Assembly: GCA_023667315.1 (NCBI GenBank)
Contig: JAMPAI010000008.1
Location: 19,935 to 83,934 of the forward strand
Direction of reading: 5' to 3'
Source of the DNA: Ruminococcus flavefaciens
GTDB lineage: Bacteria > Bacteroidota > Bacteroidia > Bacteroidales > P3
DNA: 64,000 nucleotides
The position numbers and the translations under genes were made by a program. The notes beneath the pieces were generated by a model. That model worked only from the letters and a program-made list of their open reading frames with translations, was not told where the DNA came from and searched no databases. Below are positions 17,928 to 26,420 of the stretch, in pieces; the first letter of the stretch is position 1; every line of letters begins with the position of its first letter.

Positions 17928-18243
17928 ATGAAAACGATGAAACAATGTCTATTGGTCATCCTGTTGACAGGACTGACGCTGAATGCCTATTCTCAAATCA
18001 ATGTAAAGACCGATGGAGGGATAAGGATAGGAACCCTGTCGGTAAGTCCCGGCATGTCCCGTTACGGAGTTCGCCAATAAGATGGTTACCAAAAATACAA
18101 CGGTAAGCGGCTATTCGGTATCGGTTCGGGATGTTACGGTAAAGACAGGTGCCAAATTGACCATTGATGCCAAGGGAACGGTAACCTTCGGAACGAACTT
18201 TACGGTGGAAGAGGGGGCGGAATTGGAAGTGAAGAAGCCCTGA
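17928..18243 (+). pseudogene. Frameshifted small secreted protein gene
   Basis: ATG 17928 opens a frame with a clear signal peptide (MKTMKQCLLVILLTGLTLNA, then YSQ) that stops at 18078-18080 after 50 residues. A second frame, shifted by one base, overlaps it and continues from about 18045 to 18243, encoding EFANKMVTKNTTVSGYSVSV and a beta-rich end with VKTGAKLTIDAKGTVTFGTN. That end looks like the right-handed beta repeat found in secreted Bacteroidota proteins. One indel would join them into a protein of about 105 residues. It could also be a sequencing error. Confidence 0.55.
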
Positions 18244-18250
18244 ATGTAAA

Positions 18251-19693
18251 ATGCCAAAAACAAAAACCATGAAAACGAAGAAATATAGCGGCATTATCCT
18301 GCTGGTTTCATGTGTGTTGTTTGCGATAGGGACTGCTTGGAGCCAGAAGAGGGAATTAATCGAAAGAAGAAAAAAACCATTGGATAAATCAGTAGGTGAA
18401 GTACGTTGTCGGCTTTATAGTCCCAAGTTGCGTCTATACGGAGACACACTCTATGTACCGACCACAACGGGTCTGTACCGGAAGTGCCTGAGTGACACGA
18501 ACAGCGTGATGTCTCGGGTGGGGTTCGAAGGGCTTTCGGTGGTGGATATCGTCAAGCAGGGAGAATGCATTATGGCGCTGCTGTATGGCAATCCGCAGGC
18601 CGGCGCCCGCTGTCTTTTTTTGTCGGAAGACGGCGGCCGTACCTGTCGGGACATCACCTACCCGTTACAGGAGACAATCCGCAGGGCAGAGATAGAGTTT
18701 GGTCTGCCTACTGAAAACACCTTTCGCCTGTTGGTGAATCCTCTAAATGCGAATACTATATGGCTTATATTTTCTGACCTTTATCCAGCATTTTATCGAA
18801 CGTACGACTTCGGGCGGACATGGAATTTTGTTTGGCCGGAGATAAAGGGCTATCATCCAGTGTTAGCCTATCATCCGTTGGATACGACTATGGTTTTTAC
18901 GGCAGGAAGCCAGCCATCTGTTTGTGTTTATGCATCGATGGTGAATTATCTGATAGGAACGGATGAAAATTGGCATAGCTCTTATCGCGGTAGTGGGTCA
19001 TATGGAATATACGATCTGGCTTTTCATCCAGAGAATCCCGATATAATGATGCTTTCGGATGTGACGCATGGGCTGTTTAAATCGGCAGACCAGGGGCAAA
19101 CGTGGATACAGATAAAGGGAACCGAGGAATACGGCATCACCAAAATTGTATTCGACGAAAGGAATCCCGAGATGATATACGGGCTGAGCCAGGTGTTGTG
19201 GTATTGGGATTTGGGTCCGGAGTATGTGGTGACGATGTACCGATCCGACAACGGGGGAGAGACCTGGAATGAAATTTATCGTTGGATTATGGATATAGAC
19301 GAAATGGGACCGGTAATCGATGTGGTGCAATATAAGGGCAATCTGATCTTTTATTCGCTGTGGGGAGAGGTGTCGTCCTTTAACCTGGAGAAACTGGCGT
19401 TTGATTGGATGATACCGATAGAATGGGGTCCGTTGACCACGCCCGTGGAACGAAGCGCGGAGGCGTTCAACCTGACGCTCTACCCGAACCCGGTGCGGGA
19501 TGTATTGCATTTTAAAACGGAAGAAAAATTGATCTGGGTGGTGATAACGGATATGTCGGGCCGTGTGGTGAAGACCAAGGCGTTGTCGGGTAACGAGCGG
19601 GAAATCTCGGTGTCAGACCTGCGGGCAGGAATGTACGTGGTATGTTTCTACACAAACAACGGCAGCGTGCGGAAAAAGGTCTGTGTTTTATAA
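18251..19693 (+). CDS. Secreted Asp-box (BNR-like) protein with T9SS sorting domain
   Basis: A 480-residue exported protein. The signal peptide ends near AWSQ (residue 32). The body has Asp-box motifs typical of sialidase-like beta-propellers: SEDGGRTC, YDFGRTWNF, SADQGQTWI and SDNGGETWNE. The last ~75 residues form a type A T9SS domain (LYPNPVRDVLHF, ITDMSGRVV, DLRAGMYVVCF), which directs transport across the outer membrane. A second in-frame ATG at 18269 gives a neater signal peptide and may be the true start. No catalytic sialidase residues are recognised. Confidence 0.85.
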   Translation: MPKTKTMKTKKYSGIILLVSCVLFAIGTAWSQKRELIERRKKPLDKSVGEVRCRLYSPKLRLYGDTLYVPTTTGLYRKCLSDTNSVMSRVGFEGLSVVDIVKQGECIMALLYGNPQAGARCLFLSEDGGRTCRDITYPLQETIRRAEIEFGLPTENTFRLLVNPLNANTIWLIFSDLYPAFYRTYDFGRTWNFVWPEIKGYHPVLAYHPLDTTMVFTAGSQPSVCVYASMVNYLIGTDENWHSSYRGSGSYGIYDLAFHPENPDIMMLSDVTHGLFKSADQGQTWIQIKGTEEYGITKIVFDERNPEMIYGLSQVLWYWDLGPEYVVTMYRSDNGGETWNEIYRWIMDIDEMGPVIDVVQYKGNLIFYSLWGEVSSFNLEKLAFDWMIPIEWGPLTTPVERSAEAFNLTLYPNPVRDVLHFKTEEKLIWVVITDMSGRVVKTKALSGNEREISVSDLRAGMYVVCFYTNNGSVRKKVCVL

Positions 19694-19715
19694 ACGGATC
19701 GGCGTGGAAGGGATA

Positions 19716-19747
19716 TTGTCATTTGTCAAAATAAATGAGTATCTTCG
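19716..19747 (+). promoter_or_regulatory. Promoter of the TPR lipoprotein gene
   Basis: TTG (19716-19718) and TATCTTCG (19740-19747) are spaced by 21 bases, close to the Bacteroidota consensus. The leader is about 55 bases. Confidence 0.65.
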
Positions 19748-19810
19748 CCACGCCGATTGGTCGGCTCAATCCGTTCAGATTGAGAAGTTGAGTTAAAAAA
19801 CACAAAAGCA

Positions 19811-21628
19811 ATGAAGAGAATACAATTCCTCAGTATTTCGTTGGTTCTCGGTCTGGGTGTTCTGTTTTCATCCTGCGAGAGCCTCAAGAAGATGGCCAAG
19901 AACCATCCCACCGTTAAGTACGAAGTAAAGCCCAGTCCGCTCGAAATGCACGGCGACAAGGTGAAGGTTGAAATCAACGGAACCATTCCCGGCAAGTATT
20001 TCTGGAACAAGGCTATGGTTGTCTTCCAGCCCTCCATCGTTTACGAAGGCGGCCAGACGGATTTGAAACCCTTTACATTGCGCGGTGTCAAGACCCAGGG
20101 TCAGGGCACGGTGATCAACAACAAGACCGGTGGCAAGTTCTCCTACAGCGACGAAGTGGCCTATGTTCCCCAAATGGAACAGAGCCGTCTGGTGGTGAAC
20201 CCCGTGGGTTTCCCCGAAAAGAGCGCCGCGGGACAGAACGTGGCTGATGCCGCCGCCGCGATGCAGTTGGCCAAGAGGCTTCAGCTGGGCGACCGTCAGA
20301 TGGCGGAAGGCATGATGATCACCTCCACCCGCATCGACAGGGAAGGCGCCAAGCCGGCCATCGCTCCCGACAAATACGAAAAGGAAACCGTTATCCCCCA
20401 TCTGGCCCACATCTACTACCTGGTGGATACCTACAACCTGAACTGGAACTTCGTCCTAAACAAGAAGGCCGAAGCCAAGGCCGCCATCAAGGCTCTGGAC
20501 AGCCTGTTCAACACCGGTATGGCCATGAAGTCGGTTGAAATCAAGGCCTGGGCTTCTCCCGAAGGCGAAGAAAGCCGCAACCAGAACCTTTCCGACAACC
20601 GTGCCAAGACCGCGGTCAAGTACTTCAACACCGCCTACGACAACGCCATCAAGAAACTGGCCCGCAAGCAGAAGGTGAAACCCGCCTCCATCAAGCAGGA
20701 CATCCAGCCTTCGGTTCAGTCGATGGGCGAAGACTGGGATAAGTTCATCGCCGACCTGCGTTCTTCCGACATCGCCGAAAGGAACACCATCATCAACGTT
20801 ATTTCCTCGCACAAGGACCGCAGCGCCCGCGAACAGGAAATCCGCAACATGACCGTTATCTACAAGCAGATCGAAGACAACATCCTGCCTCCCCTGCGCC
20901 GTGCCGAACTGCAGGTTAACTTCCTCGAACCCAAGAAGACCGACGAGGAAATCGCCCAGCTCTCGCTTACCGAACCCTCGGCCCTGAAGGTGGAAGAACT
21001 GCTCTATGCGGCCACCCTTACCGAAGACAAGGACAACCAGCTTAAGATTTACCTTTCGGCCACCGAAGTATATCCCGAAGAATACCGTGGATTCAACAAC
21101 GCCGCCGCCCTGTATATCGAAAGACACCAGTACGCCGAAGCCCAGAGCCTGCTTGAAACCGCGCTCGGCCTGCAGCCCAACGACGGTGCGGTGCTCAACA
21201 ACATGGGCGCCGTGGCCATGGCCAAAGGCGATATGGACAATGCCCGCTCCAACTTCGAAAACGCCCTCAAGACGGGCAATGCCGAAGCCGGATTCAACAT
21301 GGGCATGCTCGATATTAAAGACGGCAACTACGCCAAGGGCGTAAGCGCCATGGGCGGAGAAAAATGCGTTTACAACCTGGCGCTCGCCCAGTTGATGAAC
21401 GGTCAGCTCGACGAAGCCAAGGCCACCCTGAACTGCATGGAAACGGTTACTCCCGACGCCCAGTACCTGTTGGCCGTAATCGCCGCCCGTCAGAACAACA
21501 AGGCCGATTTGACGAACGCGCTCCGTCAGGCTGTTGCCGGCAAGTCTTCGTTGAAGGCCCAGGCTCAGAAAGACGTTGAATTCATCAACTTCCGCGACGA
21601 TGCCGAATTCCAGAGCATCATCCGCTAA
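19811..21628 (+). CDS. TPR-repeat lipoprotein
   Basis: A 605-residue envelope protein. The lipobox is LFSSC with Cys22 as lipidation site. The first half is beta-rich with no family I recognise. Residues ~240-275 (VEIKAWASPEGEESRNQNLS, then DNRAKTAVKYF) resemble the OmpA-like peptidoglycan-binding motif. From about residue 395 to the end, tetratricopeptide repeats are visible (YIERHQYAEAQSLLETALGL, GAVAMAKGDMDNARSNFENA). It is codon-optimised like the ribosomal genes nearby, suggesting high expression. Related proteins are known in Porphyromonas as surface antigens, but I cannot name this one with certainty. Confidence 0.8.
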   Translation: MKRIQFLSISLVLGLGVLFSSCESLKKMAKNHPTVKYEVKPSPLEMHGDKVKVEINGTIPGKYFWNKAMVVFQPSIVYEGGQTDLKPFTLRGVKTQGQGTVINNKTGGKFSYSDEVAYVPQMEQSRLVVNPVGFPEKSAAGQNVADAAAAMQLAKRLQLGDRQMAEGMMITSTRIDREGAKPAIAPDKYEKETVIPHLAHIYYLVDTYNLNWNFVLNKKAEAKAAIKALDSLFNTGMAMKSVEIKAWASPEGEESRNQNLSDNRAKTAVKYFNTAYDNAIKKLARKQKVKPASIKQDIQPSVQSMGEDWDKFIADLRSSDIAERNTIINVISSHKDRSAREQEIRNMTVIYKQIEDNILPPLRRAELQVNFLEPKKTDEEIAQLSLTEPSALKVEELLYAATLTEDKDNQLKIYLSATEVYPEEYRGFNNAAALYIERHQYAEAQSLLETALGLQPNDGAVLNNMGAVAMAKGDMDNARSNFENALKTGNAEAGFNMGMLDIKDGNYAKGVSAMGGEKCVYNLALAQLMNGQLDEAKATLNCMETVTPDAQYLLAVIAARQNNKADLTNALRQAVAGKSSLKAQAQKDVEFINFRDDAEFQSIIR

Positions 21629-21651
21629 GTAAAGCGAAAACAACACGAAAG

Positions 21652-21679
21652 GGGCGGGCTTCGGTCCGCCCTTTTTTAT
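21652..21679. terminator. Terminator after the TPR lipoprotein gene
   Basis: GGGCGG and CCGCCC flank the loop GCTTCGGT and are followed by TTTTTTATTTT. It lies between convergent genes. Confidence 0.85.
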
Positions 21680-21680
21680 T

Positions 21681-22436
21681 TTAACCGTAGATGCGGAGGG
21701 TCGTTTTGGGCGGTTCTATCACCAGGTTCTCGTCGGTGAAGCTGAAGTAGCGGTTGCCCGACACGATGATGTGGTCGAACAGGTAGAGGTCGAGCAGCTT
21801 GGCGCCGTCCTTTATCTTCTCGGTAATGGAGATGTCTTCCGGACTGGGGCGCAGGTTGCCCGAAGGATGGTTGTGTGCCAGGATAAGCCCGCTGGCCTGC
21901 TCGTCGATGGCGAACTTGAACACCTTGCGCGCGTCCACCACGGTGGCGGCCAGCCCGCCCTCGCTGATCAGCACCTTCCGCAACAGCCGCCCTGATTGCG
22001 CCAGAAGCAGGGCGTAGAACTTCTCGTAGGGAGAGGCGGCGAAATCGCCGCAGAGAAGCCGGAAGGCCGCCGCACTGGTGCATACCTTGGTTTCCGTTCC
22101 GCAAGAGAGCGCCAGACTCCTTCTCCCCAGCTCGATACCCGCCAGTATGCCCACCGCCTTGGCCTGCCCGATACCGGTAAACTTGCGCGCCAGTTCCTTG
22201 GCCGAGCGGCTGCTCAGTTCGTGCAGACTGCCGTTGAAGTGTCTGAGCATTTTCCGGGCTATGTCCAGGGCCGAATAACTCTCGGTGCCGCTGCCGATAA
22301 GGATGGCCAGCAGTTCCTCGTCTTTCATGCCGGCGGCCTCCCCGGAAAGGAATTTCTCGCGCGGACGGTCTTTCAACTCCCATTTATGGATGGGCAGGAA
22401 GTGTTTCTTCTCCAAAATAAACTCGAAGGGTGTCAT
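21681..22436 (-). CDS. radC: RadC-family JAB-domain protein
   Basis: A 251-residue protein with a helix-hairpin-helix-like N-terminal half (MKDEELLAILIGSGTESYSA, LARKFTGIGQAKAVGI) and a C-terminal JAB/MPN metalloprotease-like domain. The metal motif is AHNHPSGNLRPSPED, complete with two His and one Asp. The function of RadC remains unclear; its former link to DNA repair was withdrawn. It is downstream of the rsgA group, separated by 133 bases. Confidence 0.9.
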   Translation of the reverse strand: MTPFEFILEKKHFLPIHKWELKDRPREKFLSGEAAGMKDEELLAILIGSGTESYSALDIARKMLRHFNGSLHELSSRSAKELARKFTGIGQAKAVGILAGIELGRRSLALSCGTETKVCTSAAAFRLLCGDFAASPYEKFYALLLAQSGRLLRKVLISEGGLAATVVDARKVFKFAIDEQASGLILAHNHPSGNLRPSPEDISITEKIKDGAKLLDLYLFDHIIVSGNRYFSFTDENLVIEPPKTTLRIYG

Positions 22437-22569
22437 AAAGGTGCTTTACCTTAATAACCCCGAATTCCGGTTTTATCGAAGAAAATATTCTTAAAAAAAA
22501 CTTAAAGCGGATGCAATGCGCTGGAAATCTTTTTATTGAAAACAGTAAAAATGAGGTGTCTTTCCGCGC

Positions 22570-23649
22570 TCAAAGCCGCTTGGTGAGCTCGCGCACCAGT
22601 TTGGTGTTCTTGAAGAATTCCTTGGCGATGATGCGCAGCACCGTGTAGAAGGGAATGGCCAGGATCATGCCCCAGATACCGGTGAGGGTGCCCGCGATCA
22701 GGATCACGAAGAAGATCTCAAGCGGATGCGCCTTCACGCTGTTGGAGTAGATCGTTACCTGCAGCACGAAGTTGTCGATGAGGTTGGCGGCGGTGAACAC
22801 TCCGATCACCTTGAGCAGCACCCACAGCAGCTCGGTCGAGAGCCCGAAATGCAGGTGGTTCACGATGGCGAACAGGCAGGTGAGGGTCGCCCCGATAACG
22901 GGACCCAAGTAAGGAATTACGTTGAACAGCCCGCCCAGGCAGCCGTAGAGCAACGCGTTCTCGATGCCGCAGAGCCACAGGCCGAGCGAGAGCAGGACCA
23001 TCATGCAGATTACCTCGAGCGAAAGCCCCACGAAATAGCGGCTCAGCAGGTTTTCCACTGATTTCATGACCCGTTCCATGCGTGCCGTCTGCCGGTCAGG
23101 CACAAAGAGGAAGATCATTTTCTTGAACATCTGTTCGTCGCGCAAGAAGAAGAACGAGAGGAAGATAATGCAGAACAGGCCGATGGCCAGCGAAGAGATC
23201 TTGCTGGCCAGCGAGCCCAGCAGGCTCTGCAGGTCGAGGTGTTTCCAGACGGCGTTCAGTCCGGAGGAGAAATAGGCCGAGATGTCCTCGCCCGTAACGG
23301 CCACGCCCTTGCGGTTAAGCCATTCGATGAACTCGCCGCCCATAACGGTCGTCTGGGCGGAGAGGGCGTTGTAGTCGAGGCTTGCGATCTGCTGCGCCTG
23401 CCGTACGAAAAGCGGGAACACCAGCCACACCGCCAGGCTCACGATGCCGATAATCACCGCCAGCACGATGCCGCTGCTCAGGGCCGCCGGCAGCCTTACC
23501 TTTTCGTGCAGCAACTTAACCAGGGGCCTGCCCAACATGGAGATCAAGAAGGCCGCCAGCGTGTAGATGACCAGGTTCGACAGCCAATGGAATACCGCCA
23601 CGAGCAGCAGGATGCCCAGCACGATGCCGATTATTTTTTTCTTGTCCAT
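22570..23649 (-). CDS. AI-2E-family transporter (PerM/YdiK type)
   Basis: A 359-residue polytopic membrane protein with about eight helices and the family's motifs: LGRPLVKLLHEKVRLP after the first pair, GGLFNVIPYLGPVIGA near residue 235, and NLIDNFVLQVTIYSNSVKAHPLEIFFVILIAG split across the last third. Family members export varied small molecules; the substrate cannot be read from sequence. It follows rsgA by 4 bases and is the last tight member of the minus-strand operon from nadB. Confidence 0.88.
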   Translation of the reverse strand: MDKKKIIGIVLGILLLVAVFHWLSNLVIYTLAAFLISMLGRPLVKLLHEKVRLPAALSSGIVLAVIIGIVSLAVWLVFPLFVRQAQQIASLDYNALSAQTTVMGGEFIEWLNRKGVAVTGEDISAYFSSGLNAVWKHLDLQSLLGSLASKISSLAIGLFCIIFLSFFFLRDEQMFKKMIFLFVPDRQTARMERVMKSVENLLSRYFVGLSLEVICMMVLLSLGLWLCGIENALLYGCLGGLFNVIPYLGPVIGATLTCLFAIVNHLHFGLSTELLWVLLKVIGVFTAANLIDNFVLQVTIYSNSVKAHPLEIFFVILIAGTLTGIWGMILAIPFYTVLRIIAKEFFKNTKLVRELTKRL

Positions 23650-23653
23650 GTCG

Positions 23654-24589
23654 TTATTTCTTGTCGTTTTTGTTTCCCAGAAGGCTCGGTTCGGGCACCT
23701 CGTCGCCGTGCAGTATGTTGAGGTAGCTGGCGTAGCGTACCGGGGAGATTTTTCCCTCTTCCACCGCCTGCTTCACGGCGCAGCCCGGTTCGTGTTCGTG
23801 GGTGCAGTTGTTGAAGCGGCAGTCTCCCGACACCCGCTGCATTTCGGGGAAGTAGCGTGAAAGTTCGTCGGTGGTGAACCTCACCATGCCGAATTCCTTG
23901 ATGCCGGGCGTGTCCACGATGTAGCCGCCGAACGAGAGCGGGTACATGCGGGCGTAGGTGGTGGTGTGCTTGCCCTTGAGGTGGGTTTCGGAAATCTCGC
24001 CGATGCGTATGTCAAGGCTCGGCTCCAGGTGCCGGATAAGCGCCGACTTGCCCACGCCCGAATTGCCCGAAAAGAGGCAGATGCGGTCTTTCATGCGCGC
24101 CTTCAGTTCCTCCATGCCTTCTCCTGTGAGTGCGCTGGTGGCCATCACTTCGTAGCCGGCCTCGGTGTAGATCTGCCGGTAGGTTTCGTATTCCTCCTCG
24201 TTTTGAGGCGTGAAGAGGTCGCGTTTGTTGAACACGAGGCACACCGGCACGTGGTAGGCCTGCCCGGTTACCAGAAAGCGGTCGATGAATCCCTGGGGCG
24301 TACGCGGCTGATTCAGCCCGATCACCAGAAAGGCCAAATCTATGTTGGCGGCGATGATGTGGGTCTGCTTGGAAAGGTTCACCGACTTGCGGATAATGCA
24401 GTTGCGGCGTTCCTCCACGCGCGTGATCCACTCGCCCTCGAATTCCACCATGTCGCCCACCGCCACCGGGTTGGTGGTCTTTACGCCCCTGATGCGGAAG
24501 TTGCCCTTCACCTTGCAGTTGTGCAGCTGCAAGGCGCTGTCCTGCACCGCGTATTCCTTGCCCGTACTTGCGATTACCCTTCCCAGCAT
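23654..24589 (-). CDS. rsgA: Ribosome small-subunit biogenesis GTPase RsgA
   Basis: A circularly permuted GTPase of 311 residues that checks 30S maturation. An N-terminal OB fold (VAVGDMVEFEG) precedes the G-domain with motifs in permuted order: G4 FNKRDLF, then G1 GNSGVGKSALI, then G3 DTPGIKEF. The C-terminal zinc knuckle is CRFNNCTHEHEPGCAV. It sits 4 bases from both neighbours, indicating a polycistronic transcript. Confidence 0.95.
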   Translation of the reverse strand: MLGRVIASTGKEYAVQDSALQLHNCKVKGNFRIRGVKTTNPVAVGDMVEFEGEWITRVEERRNCIIRKSVNLSKQTHIIAANIDLAFLVIGLNQPRTPQGFIDRFLVTGQAYHVPVCLVFNKRDLFTPQNEEEYETYRQIYTEAGYEVMATSALTGEGMEELKARMKDRICLFSGNSGVGKSALIRHLEPSLDIRIGEISETHLKGKHTTTYARMYPLSFGGYIVDTPGIKEFGMVRFTTDELSRYFPEMQRVSGDCRFNNCTHEHEPGCAVKQAVEEGKISPVRYASYLNILHGDEVPEPSLLGNKNDKK

Positions 24590-24593
24590 CGGC

Positions 24594-26420
24594 TTACTGA
24601 TTTGCGGTGTTCTGCATCTGGCAGAGCTTGTGGTAAAGCCCCTGTTGCGCGTAGAGCTGTTCGTGCGTGCCGCGTTCCACTATGCGGCCTTCCTCAATCA
24701 CGATGATTTCGTCGGCCTGGCGGATGCTCGAGAGCCTGTGGGCCACCGAGATGATGGTCTGGCGGTTCTTCTTTCCCTCCTGGCGGATGGCCTCCATGAT
24801 GCGGTTCTCGGCCTCGGTGTCGAGCGCGGAGGTGGCCTCGTCGAACAGCAGGATGGGCGCTTTCTTGAGCAGGGCGCGCGCGATGCTGATGCGCTGCCGC
24901 TGGCCGCCCGAGAGCTTGGTGCCGCTGTCGCCGATAAGGCTCTGGTAGCCGTTTTCGCTCTGCATGATGAAACCGTGCGCGTCGGCCATCTTCGCGGCGT
25001 GTTCCACCTCTTCTTTGGACGCCTTGGGATTTCCGACCAGTATGTTGTTGTAGAGCGTGTCGTTAAACAGCACCGTGTCTTGCGAAACGAGGGAGGAAAG
25101 CTCGCGCAGGTCGTCAATGCGGCAGTCGGCGAGGTCGTTGCCGTCTATCGTTATCCTGCCCGAAACGGGGTCGTAGAAACGCGGGATAAGGTTGATGACG
25201 GTCGATTTCCCGCCGCCCGAGGGCCCCACCAGCGCCACGAACTTCCCCTTTTCGATGCGCAGGTCGATGTGCTTGAGGGTCTGTTTCTCGCCATAGGTAA
25301 AGCAGACGTCCTGCAAGGCTATCTCGTGTTCGAACGTCTTGAGCTCCGTGGCGTTCTCTTTCTGCACGATAACCTCCTCGGCCTCGAACACCTCCTGGAT
25401 ACGGGCCAAGGAACCCTTGCCCGACTGCCAGACAAAGTAAGCCGTGGTGATGTTCTTCGACGAAGGCAGGATCTGGATCATCGCCAGCAGGTAGGTGATG
25501 AACGCCTCCGGCCTAAGGCTGTGCTGCGACAGGATAAGGTAACCTCCTACAACTAGAATCACCACGATGGCGATGGTTCCCAACACCTCACTGACGGGCG
25601 AGCTGAGGTTGGTGCGGTGCAACACATTGCTGTTGAGTCTGTAAAAAGAATCGTTGTCTTTGCGGAACTTATTCACGGCATAAGGGGTGGTGTTGTAGCT
25701 TCGGATGGTCTTCATACCGTCCAAACTCTCGGACACCTGCGCCGCGATATGCCCCTTTAAATCTTGCAATTGGCGGGATTTGCGCTTTAACGAACGCGAT
25801 ATGAAGCTGGTGACCACCCCGATGACGGGCAGGATCACCAGCACGAACAGGCTCAGGGGAACGCTGATAAAGAACAGGGCCGCCACCAGGAAGATAAAAG
25901 TTATGATGTCCACCAGCACTTCCTGAATCTGGTTCAGCATCTGGTTATCGACTTCTTGGGTGTTGTCGGTGATGCGCGAGATCAGGTCGCCTTTCTGTTG
26001 CTGCGAATAGTAGGAAAGGGGCAGGGTCATGTACTTTTTGAACATGTCGTTGCGCATCTGCGCCACCATGCGGTTGCGGATGGGTGAGAAGAGGTACAGT
26101 CCCATATAGGCGCACAGGTTCTTGAGGAAATAGGCTCCGGTAAGGCAGCCAGCCAGGATCAATAGGGTAATGGGTTTTCCGAAACGGGCGATGGAGAGGT
26201 TCACCCAGTTTTCCAGCACCTCGATGCCGGCGTTAGCCAGGCCTTCCGTGGCCTGCGCGCCTGCGCCTGCATTGCCCGTGTCGAAAAGGATGTACAGCAA
26301 GGGCGCCACCGACACGATGAGCACGATGGTGAACAGCGCCGAGAGTGTCCGCAGGAACACGTTGAACAGCAACCGCCCGATATGGGGCTTCATATACTTG
26401 AACAGGAGGCTGTTTTTCAT
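24594..26420 (-). CDS. ABC exporter, fused membrane and ATPase domains (MsbA-like)
   Basis: A 608-residue half-transporter. Residues 1-330 hold six membrane helices of the type 1 exporter fold. The ATPase follows, with Walker A GPSGGGKST, signature LSGGQRQR, Walker B ILLFDEATSALD and the switch His in SVAHRLSS. The start is ATG 26420, overlapping the end of purB by 4 bases; the open frame further upstream is antisense noise inside purB. Lipid or drug export is plausible from the family; the substrate is unknown. Confidence 0.92.
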   Translation of the reverse strand: MKNSLLFKYMKPHIGRLLFNVFLRTLSALFTIVLIVSVAPLLYILFDTGNAGAGAQATEGLANAGIEVLENWVNLSIARFGKPITLLILAGCLTGAYFLKNLCAYMGLYLFSPIRNRMVAQMRNDMFKKYMTLPLSYYSQQQKGDLISRITDNTQEVDNQMLNQIQEVLVDIITFIFLVAALFFISVPLSLFVLVILPVIGVVTSFISRSLKRKSRQLQDLKGHIAAQVSESLDGMKTIRSYNTTPYAVNKFRKDNDSFYRLNSNVLHRTNLSSPVSEVLGTIAIVVILVVGGYLILSQHSLRPEAFITYLLAMIQILPSSKNITTAYFVWQSGKGSLARIQEVFEAEEVIVQKENATELKTFEHEIALQDVCFTYGEKQTLKHIDLRIEKGKFVALVGPSGGGKSTVINLIPRFYDPVSGRITIDGNDLADCRIDDLRELSSLVSQDTVLFNDTLYNNILVGNPKASKEEVEHAAKMADAHGFIMQSENGYQSLIGDSGTKLSGGQRQRISIARALLKKAPILLFDEATSALDTEAENRIMEAIRQEGKKNRQTIISVAHRLSSIRQADEIIVIEEGRIVERGTHEQLYAQQGLYHKLCQMQNTANQ

